Source of the DNA: Hirsutella rhossiliensis
Taxonomy: Eukaryota; Ascomycota; Sordariomycetes; Hypocreales; Ophiocordycipitaceae
Direction: 5' to 3'
Length of the DNA stretch: 64,000 nucleotides
Assembly (NCBI RefSeq): GCF_020360975.1
Contig: NW_025408667.1
Coordinates: 9,796,001 to 9,860,000 of the forward strand
Of this stretch, positions 1-12,074 are shown in pieces (positions within the stretch are counted from its first letter, which is position 1; each line of letters starts with the position of its first letter). The position numbers and the translations under genes were made by a program. The notes below the pieces were generated by a model, which saw nothing but the letters and a program-made list of their open reading frames with translations, had not been told where the DNA came from and did not search any database.

Positions 1-779
1 ATAGTATAGTATTTAGCTAAGGCTTTTAACGCCGTTAAGATAGCTTATTATAAGTCCTTTAAGACTATAGGTATATAAAAGTCTACTATTATAAGTTTTA
101 TTTAACCTTTTTATTAGCGACCGCTTAATAATATACTAAGTTAAGCGTACTAACTACTATATACTAATTAATAAGCGCTATAAGCTTATTATTTACCTTA
201 ACCTTATACCCTTATTTAATATTGCTTATATAAGCTTAGAGTACTAAGCCTAGGAATCCTAGTTAAAACTCTACTTTATCGACGGCGATATAAGCTATAC
301 TTCTTAGTAATACGCTTTACTATTTACTAAGGCTAAGGTAAGTACTATCTTAATAAAGATAGGTCTTAATATAAAGGATAAAGAAGGAGTAAAGGATAGG
401 GTAGTTTTAGTATTTTTAGAGGTATTTAGTATAATAAAGGGGGCGCTTTAGTTAGTTCCCGCTATACTAGTAAAAAAGAGAGGTAGTTAGAAATAATAAA
501 TAGGTTTTATCTTTCTTTTATTTAGTTATAACTATCCTTCTCTCCTTTATTATTAAGGTCTTAATAAAGTTATAGTTTAGTTTTATTTTCCTTAATAATA
601 TTTAATAGGTAGTATATATAGTTTTCCTTTATTCTCTTATTTTACTATTTTATATATAGTTATAGGACGTTTAAGTATACTAATATATTAATAAGTTAGT
701 AGCAATTTAATAGGGATTTATTACCGATTTAGTAGCGTCTTCCTACGCTAATAGGTCTCCCTACCTTACTTAGTTTTAT
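1..779. other. RIP-saturated repeat DNA, unassigned
   Basis: AT-rich, nearly free of CpA/TpG. It should include the 3' untranslated end and LTR of the minus-strand Gypsy element whose C-terminus lies at 780-1370, but I found no matching LTR in the window. Positions 1-100 can be read on the plus strand as a short open stretch (AKAFNAVK...), which matches no family I can name. Confidence 0.4.
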
Positions 780-1370
780 ACCTCTTTTTCCTAGTTAAGC
801 GAGTAGTATATTCTTTAATAAGGTCTTAGCTATTCGCTATATCTTTAGTATTAACTTATTAGTTATACTTAGCTAGCTATCCTTTTTATTTAATAAGGAA
901 AAAGGTATTACTTTTAGATCTCTTTTAGTCTTTAATCTCTTAGCCTTCTTATTTACCTTTATTATCCTTTAAGTTTAGTATTAATAGGGTTTCGCTATCT
1001 TTATAAGTACCTTTACGCTCTTTTAATAGCTTTAAGAGACTAATATAAAAAACGTTATAAAGGTATAAGTACTTCTTAAGGAGTATAAGATAATATACTT
1101 ACTTTTTAATAGCTTATAAGACCTAAAATAGTTTAATATACTTAGGTAAGAGTTTTCTTTTTTTATCTTTAAGGTATAAGTTTTTTATTAATAATACTAT
1201 AAGGTCTCTTACTTTTAGTATAAGTAGTTAGTACCTTAAATCGTAGTATTTTACTTATAATTTAATAGCCTTTCCTTAGTATTCCTTAAGCTTCTTTTAT
1301 AACTCTTATAACTTAGTAACTCTTACTCTTACTTTAGGTACCTCCCTTAAAATAATATTATCCTTAATAT
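780..1370 (-). pseudogene. Gypsy chromovirus polyprotein, C-terminal end (RIPed)
   Basis: Read on the minus strand from the LINE border downward, this gives a typical Ty3/Gypsy C-terminus: an SH3-like 'KLLPKYIKLFQVLQAI' stretch, then 'VFYISLLKLLKERKG', a charged linker, and a chromodomain-like 'FFLIKQKGQLAKYN' at roughly residues 110-130, with stops where Gln/Trp are expected. The rest of pol continues on the same strand beyond the LINE at 8771-11010, so LINE-A split this gene. Chromodomains in this family are thought to steer integration to H3K9-methylated chromatin. The family is well supported; exact ends are not. Confidence 0.7.
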
Positions 1371-1385
1371 TAATATAAAAGTTTA
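1371..1385. repeat. Target-site duplication of LINE-A, left copy
   Basis: TAATATAAAAGTTTA here and TAATATAGAAGTTTA at 8756-8770 flank LINE-A. The one difference is G to A, a RIP-type change. A 15-bp duplication fits target-primed reverse transcription. Confidence 0.85.
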
Positions 1386-1499
1386 AAAAAAACTTCTCGC
1401 GAAACTAATATACGCTTATAGTAGGTATATATTACGACTAAAATACTAACTAATACTAGGAATTAATTTAGCGGTATTAATTACCCTTAGTAATAATAC

Positions 1500-2860
1500 T
1501 ATACTAAGGCTAAGGGGTAGGTAAACGTAGTAGCGGCTATTAATATACTAGGCTCGACTAAAGCGCGTAGCGTAAAGAGACGCTACTTAAATTTATATAC
1601 CTTAATAGGGCGAGTTAATAAACCTAAAGTAGCGATACGATACCGGCCTAAGCGCTAAGCGACCTTATAAAAAAAGCGGTATACGATAAACTTATAGGCT
1701 TTATCCTAAGCGTATAGTTTAGTAGGGTATAGGTAGTAGTTAAACGGCTTTTTAAGGCAAAGAGCTATACCGGTAGCGCGTTATCGGCGGTACTTTATAT
1801 AAACGAGAGCTTTAAGATAACGATCTAAGAAGTAATTAAGGAGGTAGTTAAGGAAGAACTCCGCCTAGGTATCGCTTTAAGCCTAGGGGGCCTTAAGCGA
1901 ACCTAGGCCGCGGTTATAGCTAAGACTAAAAGACTAACTTAATATAAAGCTATAGTAAAATAAGTCCTACCGCGCTATAAATATAAGATTATTATAGTCC
2001 CTACTAAGGCGCCGCCTAAAATCCTAAGCCGCGAACTAAAAGATATAGTAAAGGCGGTAAATATAGCCTTAAAAGCTACGAGCGCTATAGCGGCGAGGCG
2101 CCTTTAAAGTAGAGATATCGCGGTTATATTTAATACTATAGTAAGAGCCTATTAAAAGGACTAAGGCTAGGTTAAGGCCGTATTTAAACTAAAGGCTATA
2201 ATTACTTACTATATATATATAGTAGTCGCTAAGAATATCCCCTTAAGAGTAGTAATAATAAATAGGGAGCGATTACTTTATAAGATTATAGAAGTAAATA
2301 AAGTTAAGGTCCTTTAGGCCTAAGCGCTATACCCTTAATCTAAGATATTAACGGCGATAACTATACTTATTAAGGTTAGTAGCTTAAAAGAGGCTAATAA
2401 GCTCTATAACTTAAGCTTAGTCCTTAAAGTATAAATCTTTTAATATAAACCTTATAATAAGTTAGTTTAATTATAAAGGTATTATAATTACTATAGGTAT
2501 AGCTATATAGCTAGATAGTATATATTAATATAACTTTATAGCTAATATAAGAGTATAGTATATAATAGAAGTAAGGATAAATATAGGGCTAAGAAGGGCG
2601 AAATCCCTTATAACTAGTTCTTATATTAAGGGGACTACTTATTATTAACCTAGACTTACCTTATAATAAATAAAGCCTAGGAAAAGGTAAGGGAAAACTA
2701 CTTATAACGACCTTAATAGTTTATAAATACTTAAACGTACGCCGAGTAATAAGTACTCCTTATTATCGAAACCTAAGGCGTTTTTAAACCGACCGCGGTC
2801 TAAAAGTAAGGACTAAGTAAACCGCACTAAGATAAGAGGTCGAGCTTAAGATACCCGCTG
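1500..2860 (+). pseudogene. LINE-A ORF1 (gag-like, zinc knuckles)
   Basis: Three CCHC-type zinc knuckles can be traced at about 2475-2660. Cys and His now mostly read Tyr, but the spacing C-x2-C-x4-H-x4-C is kept, and the last one resembles the C-x2-C-x-G-x-H-x6-C knuckle usual in Tad ORF1. The upstream part is charged and helical. ORF1 proteins bind element RNA. No start codon survives because ATG has become ATA. Confidence 0.7.
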
Positions 2861-2999
2861 GCTAGTAAAGCTAAGGAGGCTAAACTAAGTATAAACGATA
2901 TTTATAGGTATAGTAAATAAAGAAGCGCTAAGAAATAAAGCGCTTCTTTCTTTATATAAATAACCCCTTTTACCTTAACCCTACTTATATATAACTAAA

Positions 3000-5900
3000 A
3001 GTATTATTCTAGAATATATAAAAGAGATATAAGTTAGCTTAGTTAGCGCTTTACTATTAAGCTAACTTTAACTTAATAATACTATAGAAAGTAAAAGCTA
3101 TACTAAGAGGCGCCCCCCCCCCCTTAAAGCGGCGCCCTATAGCTTAGTCTATAAGGAGGGAAGGTATACGCTATATATATATAAAAGGCTCGGGCTAGGG
3201 ACTTAGTCGCCCTAGTCTAAACTAAACTAAAGTAAGGTAATTTTTAAGGATAGTATTAAACTATAAGCGATATACTTACTACTAAGGGCGTAAGGACTAG
3301 TATATTATATAACCTAAGCGTAATTAAACTAAAGTACCTTATAGTAATAGTAAAGGACTTTAATATCTATTACCTACTCTAAGATAAATATAATAGAACC
3401 TTAGATAGCGTAATATAACTTATATAAGAGGCGATAAGATTATAACTTAAACTCGCTACTTTAAGAAGGGAGTATATAAGATTTTTCTATAGCTAAAGAG
3501 ATAGTACTATCGACCTAGCTTAGGTAACGCTAAAGACTAAAATATAGTATACTAAGCCTAACTTAGACTTAACTAAGTTAAATAATATCCCTTAAACTAT
3601 TATATTATAGGTCGATACCTAGGCCTAAGTACCTAAACTAGCCTTAAAGTAGAAAGAAGTAAAAGTAAAGCTAGTTAAAGCTAAGACTATATCTTAGCTA
3701 GGACTATACTAGCTAACGCTCTAGACGCTTAAGGATATCGACTAAGACCTAGACTATATCTTTATTACTTTAGCGTAAATTATAATAGCTATAGTTCTAC
3801 GCTAGGAGTAAGTACTACTTAAGGGTAATATATAGTTTACCTTAGAGGTAGGGAGGGTAATAAAAGAGGCTAAGAGGGCGAGGAGGAAGTATAAGTAGGA
3901 AAGGAGTAAGGTAAACTAAGTAGACCTATATAAAGCGTCTATAGCTTAAAAGTAAACTATTTATAAGGTAAGGAGGGCCTACTAGCGCGAGTTCTTAAAG
4001 GAATTTAGCGCTAATAATACTAAGCTTTAAAATATAGAGAGGTAGGCTAGACTTTATAGTAGGCTATTACTAGAACCGACCTATATCCTACTATTAGTTA
4101 AGGAGGGTAAGGACTAACTAATAAAAACCTTTAAAAGAAAGGCTTAGATATTAGCCGCTAAGTTCTTCCTATTAAAGGTAAGTATAACCTAAGAGCTACC
4201 CTAGCTTATAGCTAAGGCGACCCTTATAGTCGACTAATAGATCTAGCTAGCTAACGTTATAGTAGTACTAAGTAAGATAGTAAGCTAGAAAGTAGTGGGT
4301 CTAAACGGCGTCCCCTTAAGGTTTATTAAGAAGTATAGACTAGCCTTAGTCTAATAACTAGCTATAATCTTTAACGCCTATACTTAACTCTTATATTTCT
4401 TAGAATAGTTTTATAGCGCGAACGTAGTAGTAATCTAAAAGCTAGGTAAGAGGCTAGAGGCCTACTATATAATAAAGGGATAAAGACTAATTTCCCTCTT
4501 ACTTATAGTAGAGAAAGTACTTAAGTAGATACTAGCTTAAAGGATCGCGGGAGCTATAAAGGTAAATAGTATATTACTAAATAAATAAATAGGGAATAAA
4601 AAGGAGCGCTTTATAAAAGCAGCGATCTTACTAGTAATAGAACTAATATACGCGACCTAGGCCTAGAAAGGTATTATATTATTCCTATAGCTAGATATTA
4701 AGGGTATATTTAATATAGTTAACTATAATAAGCTTATAAGGGAACTAATACTTTAAAGATACCTTAAATAGCTTATAAGCTTAATATAGAGCCTTATAAG
4801 TAATAAAAGATTAACCCTTTACTTTAATAAGAGGATATTAAAGCTAACTTAAGTACTAATAAGAGTCCTTTAAGGCTCCCCCTTATCCTTAATCTTATTT
4901 CTATACTATATAACCCTCTTATATAAGAGGCTTAGTACGATTTATAGTATTTATACTATTAGCTTTATTAATAATATAAATATAGTTAGTATTAAACTTA
5001 ATAAAGCTATAACGGTAGTATACTTAAAGGAGGCCTAGAAGGTATACGTAGAGTAAGCGGCTAAGTTTATAGTTACTTTCGAACTATTAAAGAGTAAGTT
5101 AATATACTTTATATAAAGGAGATAAGTAATAACGACGCTAGTTAGCTTTAAGACTAATATAGTAATATTAGTTTAGGAGGCCTGCTTACTAAGGGTTTAG
5201 GTATACCGGAAACTATATTAAAAGGTATACTTAAAATAGCTCTAAGTAAAGATAAAGTACTAGACTATAGCCCTAACTAAGCTCGTATTACCTATATAAA
5301 GCTATACCTTACTACGCGCTATTAAAGTCTATAGTAAGGTAATCCGGTCCTTAATCTCTTACGCTATAGTTATATTTTATAAGATAACGCTTATAAAGGG
5401 GAAACTATATAAGATCGCGAGGGACCTAGTATAAGACTAGTTAGCCTACCTTTAGATAGTAATAGGCGCTTACTACGCGACTATAGTCTATTAAGTAAAA
5501 GTAAAGGTATAAGTACCTTTAATCGACCTCTACTTAAACTAAAGAATAATAAATACCCTTTAAAGGTTAAAGGATTTAGGGCTCTTAAGCTAAATTTAAT
5601 ATATATTTAACGCGGTCGCGTATATACTTAAGAAGAGGCGATACTAGAGAGTAAGTAGGCCCTTAGCGGCGCTACTACTTAGTAGGCCCCCCCTTACGGA
5701 GGAGATAAGAGGGGTCTAGAGCTAAATAGGATCGGACTACCTCTTAGATAAAGCTAGGTCGCTTAAAAGGCTAAATAAGGAATAGGCCGCTTAATAAAAC
5801 GCTAAGGAAAACGCGATCTAATAATACTAAACTACCTTTTACCCTACTAACTTCCCGCTATAGTTTAATAAGGTAATAACGCTAGACTATTATAAGGGCC

Positions 5901-6240
5901 TCCGTAAGTATATTAGTATAGTAATTACTTAGATATATATAAGAAAGATTAAGCTTAATAACTTCTTCTTTAACTAATAGGTCCTTAGTATAGTCTCGCT
6001 AATATATACTTATAAATAAAAATAAGATATTATTTACTATATAATAATCGACTATTTATTAATAGAAGAGGTAAGAGAGTCCCTCTTAATATAGGCCTAG
6101 GACGTAGGTAACGTAAGAGCAGGCCTTTAAGGAAAAAAGATAGCGGCGCTACTAGTATAATAGTTCCTTTACTTAGGTAGGCTCTATTAGTTTAACCTAG
6201 CCTAAAGGCTATATATAGATATACTAGATAATAAGGCTAG
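3000..6240 (+). pseudogene. LINE-A ORF2 (endonuclease-reverse transcriptase)
   Basis: The APE endonuclease motif GDFNxHHPxW is visible at about 3354-3384 (His now Tyr). RT motifs follow: LDIKGAF(D/N) at about 4690-4715, a GSPLSPILF-like box at about 4873-4900, and the F/YxDD box at about 4970-4986, where Asp now reads Asn. A C-terminal Cys/His region of the kind found in Tad ORF2 is near 6000-6090. These match nicking and reverse transcription for target-primed insertion. Stops occur at Gln/Trp positions throughout. The 3' limit is an estimate. Confidence 0.8.
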
Positions 6241-6542
6241 GGTCGCGCTAAAAATAAAGCGGCCTTAACTAAGACTACCTTAGCTAACTACCTTCCTTAC
6301 TAAGGCGATCTAAGAAAAAGAGAGGACTTACGATAATAGGTCTATAATATTAACTAAATCGGACCTAGACTAAGTATAAACCTCGCCGCTTAAACTATAG
6401 ACTAAATAAAACTAATATAACCTAACTAAGCTAGCCTTAATAGTTAGAGAATATAACCTACTATTAAAAGACCGCGACTAAATAAGACTTAACCTAAAAC
6501 TAAACTAAGATAAACTTAATAACTAGCCCTTAAACTATAACC

Positions 6543-8033
6543 TTAGCTTAACTTATTAGTAGTAATATCCGCCTTAGTATTATAGTAAGAATAATAAAAC
6601 CCCCTTAAAGTAGTACGCGGGGTATAGGAGGGAGTAACCTAAGACTTATAAGGAGTATAGGGACTACTACTACTATAAGAAGCTTAGCGATAACTAGCTA
6701 GGCCTAATCTTAAACCTAAACTAGAGCTAGTTTAGATAGCTAGCTTATAAGATAAAGTAATAACTAGGGTTTATATTAAAGTAGGACCTATACTAGTAAT
6801 AGCGCGGAAGCGTTTACTATAGCCTATACTATAACTATAGATCTAATCGAGGTTAAGACTAGCAATAATCTTAGCTAAGACCGAACCACGATAACTATAA
6901 AGACGCTACTAAATAAAGTTAAGAGCGTTAATAGGGTTAGTAAGCGATATAAAATAGGGACGCTTTAAGGCAGGCTTAGCGCTAAGAGAACTACTAAGCT
7001 ATAACTTAGCGTTGGAGCTAATAAAGGGTAACGTAGTAGGCTCCTACGTTAGCTTTAAGATAACCGCGGGTATAGTAATAATAGCGGACTCCTTAGCCTT
7101 AGCCTTAGATAGATACTCAGACGTAATAGCCGCCTTACCCTTACTTTTACCCTTACCCTCCCTCTTATTGGAAAGGGCTAGGGCTAGACTAAGCTTAGTA
7201 AGGTTAAAACCGCTACCCTTATTATTATAGTTATTACTAGTAATAAGATAGAAATAGTTAGTAAGATCGTTAACCGCTATAAGAGTTTTTTAAGTAACTA
7301 AGAGCGACTTAGGCCTAACCTATATTAAGGTCTTAATAATATCGCTAAACTTACTTAAGTACTTCTTTAGGGACTTATATATATAGCGGGTATTATCTAT
7401 AAAATAAGTAAAAGTAAAAGTAAGCGTCTTTATATTTTTAGCGACTATAGCTAAATAAAGGGTAAACTTACTTAACGCGCCCTTACCTTTAATAGTAAAG
7501 GCCTTCTAACTAATATATATATAAGTTTCTAAAGTAGTATAGTAAAGGCGCTCTTATACTAAGCCCTTAATAAAGGAGGGGCTATTAACTTTAGACTAAG
7601 CCTAGTAAAAGGTATAAGCGGCCTCTTTACCTTTAAAGGTAATTTAAAACTTAGATTAGCTTTAAACTTAGACTATACTATAGCGGGGTAGGGTTACTTA
7701 CTTAATAATAGGACTAGTTAAAGTTAGCGTAAGTAATATATACTTTAGCTTTTATAGCTAGTAAAGTTAGCGAAAAGTACTAAAAGTAAGATTAACCTAA
7801 GATAAGACTAAGACTAATACTTATAGGACTAGTTTTAATAGCTAGTAAAGGACTTATAAGTAAGCTTACTAATAAGGCGCTTAATATATATAAAATAAGG
7901 GATAGAGCGTTCCGATCTTACTATAGTAGTAACTTTCTTATAAGGAGGGGGCTTTAAAAGAAGCGAGCCGCTACTACCTAAGTTAGCTTCCTAGTTAAAT
8001 ATAGTAATACGATAATAGCGAATAAATTAAAAG
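6543..8033 (-). pseudogene. Antisense reading frame in the 3' region of LINE-A, unknown product
   Basis: Opposite to LINE transcription. The better-read twin is at 29150-30640 on the plus strand of LINE-B. The protein pattern is a helical stretch, a Gly-Lys repeat (GKGKGKGKGK, here about 7125-7165), a Lys/Ala-rich segment, then a Ser/Thr/Pro/Arg-rich tail with 'TPRTTLRGS'. Stops are few and fall where Gln or Trp are plausible. I recognise no family. It may be an accessory gene, a captured host gene or an older nested element. Confidence 0.45.
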
Positions 8034-8149
8034 TAGTATTAAAGAGAACTAAAGATATAGAAATAATATAGGTAAGGAACTAAGGCCTATAAAAGAGATA
8101 ATAAATAAAGAGGTAAGAAGAGATAAGAATAAAACTATAAGGGGAGGGT

Positions 8150-8640
8150 AGGTATATATATACGTAAGCCGGGCGCGCGTAATTAGTAACTACGCGACTA
8201 ACGGTAAATATAGGCCGCCGCGCCCCCGATTAAGAAGTCGCGTAGCTAGATAGGAACCGATTTTCGATTAGTAGAGCTAGCTAACCGAATTTCGATTAGC
8301 CGGCCCTACCTAAGAGCGACCTATACCTACGCCCGGCCCGGCAACCGGATATTACCTACCCTACTAACTAATAGACCGATAAGCTAACGCGGCCGCCGCC
8401 GCGGCTATATAGTAGTAACGTAGGAGCTATAGAGAAGAGAGGCGCTTACGAGCCGAGCCCTTAGAGAGAGACTACTACCTATAACCCTAGGCCTAGGCTA
8501 GCGAGCCTAGGCCGCGGCCGCTTAGAATAGTAGCGGCTATAGCCTAAAAGGGCTTACGCCAAAATATAAATACGCGAGAGAAGCCCGCGGTAGCCGGCGT
8601 AAATTTCCTATATATTACTACTACGACCTCGTTTAAGGTA
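8150..8640. other. CpG-rich, GC-rich block near the LINE-A 3' end
   Basis: Much richer in CG than its surroundings (runs such as CCGGGCGCGCG and GGCCGCGGCCGC); its twin is at 28540-29030 in LINE-B. It lies just upstream of the antisense reading frame, so a promoter for that frame is possible. That role is inferred from position only. Confidence 0.35.
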
Positions 8641-8755
8641 GACCTATACTAAAAGAAGGGAGGGTTTTCCCTTAAGTACTTTAGTTTTTCCCTTTTATTT
8701 AACGTTAAAGTTCTAGATACCTTTAGCTAGGTCCTTAGCGTAATCTTAATAATAA

Positions 8756-8770
8756 TAATATAGAAGTTTA
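8756..8770. repeat. Target-site duplication of LINE-A, right copy
   Basis: Directly follows the (TAA)n tail and pairs with 1371-1385 with one RIP-type mismatch. Confidence 0.85.
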
Positions 8771-11010
8771 GTTAGTAACCTATTTACGCTTTATTAAGTA
8801 ATAACTAAGTTATTATTTTCTTTATATTATTATATATAAATTAAGTAATATATAAGAGTAATACTTAGTTAGTTTATTTTAAGTTAGTAAAGTATCTTAA
8901 GTAGTATTATATAGCTTAGTTTATTTATTTTATTTACTTATTAGTTTATAAGTAAAATACTATTAATAGCCTATGTTTTACTTATAAGATAAAATAAAGA
9001 TCTAACTAAAACTTACTTATAAATAAGGACCCTTTATTTATAATAATACCTTTTAAAGGTCTATATACTAATTTAACTTAGTAATAAAATAATTTTACTA
9101 GCTTTAAAGCTATTATTATCTTAGAGATAGGAAAGAAGAGGTAATACTTAGTATATTAGTTTATAATTACTAAGATTATATTAACGTCTTATTTATTATA
9201 TTATACTTTAAGTAGACCTATAATAAAGTCTATTAATAATTCTTCCTATAGTTATATAAGATATAGTAATAATTATATAGTACTATAAAGGCAATGTTTC
9301 TTAGATACTATACCTTAATATACTAAGTATAACTAAATATATTTATTTATATCTTTTATTATTTTATCTTAGTAAAAGTTCCTTGCTAATAGTTTACTAG
9401 TTTATTAAGAGCTAAAGTATCTTACTAATAAATCGTTATAAAAGAGCTATATTAGCTCTTATTATAAGGCTACTTTTAATAGTACTATAATATAACCCTT
9501 TTATAATAATAATCTATTTAAGCGTATTAACTAAAAACCCTTCCCTTTTAAAAAGTCTTTAGTTTCCTTTAGCTTACTAATTACTACGTTAACCGACTAA
9601 GTACGTTTTAGTAACTTTAATAGTAATTCTAAAATTTTACTATATAAACCTTTATATAGTAGGCCGCTTCTTTAGCGGTCTTCCTTAAAAGTAACTATTT
9701 ATAACTAGCTCTCTCTTTAGCTTAATTAGCTAATCGTTTAGGTCTTACGCCTAAATTATTATAGTTTCGCTATAAATAAGCTTATATATTTTCCTTATAT
9801 AAAGGCACTTTACTATAATTATATTAACTTAAGGTTAAGTATTTCTTTACTTATAAAAACGCCTTATTATTTCTCTATTTAAATATAGTATTAATAGTAG
9901 CTAGCTTTACTTATAGCTTTAGTAATAGTTCTATAAATAAGGGCTTCTTACCCTTATATCTAAGTATTCCTAATAGCGCGTTTACTAAGTTTAATTTACT
10001 TATACGATACTTAATCGTAAAGTTAAATAGTACTAAATATATATACTATCTTACTTACCTTTTACTTAAGGAGGTTTAGTATATAAACGTTTAAAGGTTA
10101 TAGTAGTTTAATAATACCTTTACTTTATATACTACCCCTTTAATATAATATTGCTAGTATTTAAATAACTTAATAATAGCGAATAGTTCTTAGTTTAGAA
10201 TACTATAATTAAGTTTAGCCTTAATAAACTTCCTTAATTAAAATACGATTAAATAGTAACGCTCTTTATTACTATATTAAGAGATAATCCTTACTATTGT
10301 AAATTATAATATATTTATTTCGATATAAATACGTTTTTCTAGACTATAATATTAAAGGAGTAGGGCTCCTTAAAAAGTATCCTTAAGAGCTTAAAACGCT
10401 ACCCTTCTAGTAAGGTTTAGCTCTATACTCCCTAGCTTTTTCTTATTCTTACTTCCTTTTAATAATATAGTTAAGGGCGCTATAACTCTTAAGTACTTAT
10501 ATATAAATTATTAGTAAAAATTATAGAACCTAAGGAAAACCTAAATATTATAGTAGGTTATAAGTTTAAGCTATTAAGCTATTACCTCTACTTATTAAAG
10601 GTCTATTAATACCCTATTAATAAATAAAATAAACCTAAGGAACTTAACTAACTATTAATAAAAGATATACTTCGATAGTTTTATATAAAGCTTTACTACC
10701 CTTAGCCTTTCTATTACTTATCCTAAGTATTTAGTATATTCTTCTTTTATCTTAGAGTATATAAGGATATTATTAAGGTAGACTATATAGATTATATTTA
10801 TAAGCCCCTTAAGTACTTAATAGATATAGCTTTAAAACGTAGCTAGTATATTAGTAAGTCTAAAGGGTATTACTAGGTATTCGAAATATTTATAATACGT
10901 TTAGAAAGTAGTCTTTTATTTATCTCCTTCTTACCTTATATATATATTTAGTAACGTATAAGTATCGCGAAGTATAGCTTAATTTTATAGTTCTTAGAGA
11001 TATCCCTTAG
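8771..11010 (-). pseudogene. Gypsy chromovirus pol: RT, RNase H, integrase (RIPed)
   Basis: On the minus strand, from about 10985 downward, an RT core reads 'FEYLVIPFRLTN' and then 'YIVYLNNILIY' (the YLDD box, Asp now Asn) near 10870-10750. RNase H and integrase-like sequence follow towards 8771, where LINE-A interrupts; the C-terminus resumes at 1370-780. The upstream part (gag, protease) and 5' LTR are missing: homology stops near 11010. It is more diverged from E1/E2 at 47.8-63.5 kb than those are from each other, so it is another family. Confidence 0.7.
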
Positions 11011-12074
11011 TATAAGGGACCTAGGAAGCTAAAAATAACTAGTATAGAAAAAGAAAGAAGGAGCTAAAAAGAGGTATAGAAAGAAAGGTAAGGGTATAAG
11101 GGGAAGTAAAAGTAGCGATAGCTTCCTATAAAGGTAGCGAGAGATAAGATAGATATACTAGTAATAGCTAGAAAGGAAGGGAAAAACTAGTAAAAAGCTT
11201 AGTAGTTAAAAGGATATTAATAGCTTCTTTAAGTAGGATCTTCTTTATTAATTAAGATACTAGATAGGTATAAAGAAGGGCGTTAGATAAAGGAAAGAAA
11301 GATAATTAAGGTATATAATAATTACTCCCTTACTATAATTACTACCCTTATAAGAATTAAATATCTCTACCCTACTTATCTATAAGAATATACCCTTATA
11401 TTCCTATTTTACTATTATAAAGAAATAATAAGTATAGGGAGGCTCTATAAAATAAGCTAGTAAAACGAGGCTCTATAATATAGTCTAAGGGAATAACCCT
11501 TAAAGATAAAGACCTTTACTAAATATCTATACCTTCCTTTAGGAAAAGTAGGTTACGATAAGCCTATCCTAAGAAAATAAAATATATATAAAATGTATAA
11601 GTTAATTACGAGTAGAACGGCTACCCTATTACCTATTTTAGTATAGCGGTTCCGAAGATATCCGCGATATAAGAATAGGTAGGGCATAGAATATTCTAGT
11701 TAAATCTACTACTTATACTAGAACCTATAGTCTTACGTTAACTATTACGTTATAATTAGACTACCTACTAAGTTAGGAAGACATACTATAGATAGAGCTT
11801 TTTAAGCACTATAGAATATACTAGAAAGTTAACTAATTAGTCTACTAGTAGGCTAGCAATAGTATATAAAAGACGAAGGATTTCCCTAGGAGTAGTAGAT
11901 AAAATAAGTAAGTTTATAAGTATCCTTTATAACGCTATTCTTTTAATATATTATTTAGCCCCTTATATACTTGTTATAAATTCCGGACAAAATTCTACCC
12001 TATACTCCTTCGACTAATCTTTCTACTTATATTATCGAGTACCCGATTCTACGCTTATTGCTTATACCTTCTTA
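11011..12074. other. Unassigned RIPed segment between Gypsy and Copia fragments
   Basis: AT-rich and mostly RIPed, but with scattered CpA/TpG between about 11590 and 12060. No recognisable domain on either strand and no second copy in the window. It carries the truncation edges of the Gypsy pol to its left and Copia-B to its right. Confidence 0.4.

Larger units (their letters stand above)
1386..8755 (+). mobile_element. LINE-A: full-length Tad-clade non-LTR retrotransposon, RIPed, 7,370 bp
   Basis: Plus-strand order is ORF1 with zinc knuckles, ORF2 with APE-type endonuclease, reverse transcriptase and a C-terminal zinc region, a roughly 2.5-kb 3' region, and a short (TAA)n tail. A second full-length copy in reverse (LINE-B, 28426-35797) is only 2 bp longer; positions convert by x to about 37183 minus x. 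Both copies have their own 15-bp target duplication, which fixes the ends. The element is inserted in a minus-strand Gypsy pol. ORF1 and ORF2 carry many TAA/TAG at Gln/Trp positions, so it is dead. It is long for a Tad element because of the 3' region, which looks coding on the opposite strand. Confidence 0.9.

Noticed and set aside
7012..7230. Open frame of 72 codons, plus strand, in LINE-A
   Set aside because: Lies opposite the Gly-Lys part of the antisense frame; it is open because that strand is repetitive, and has no domain.
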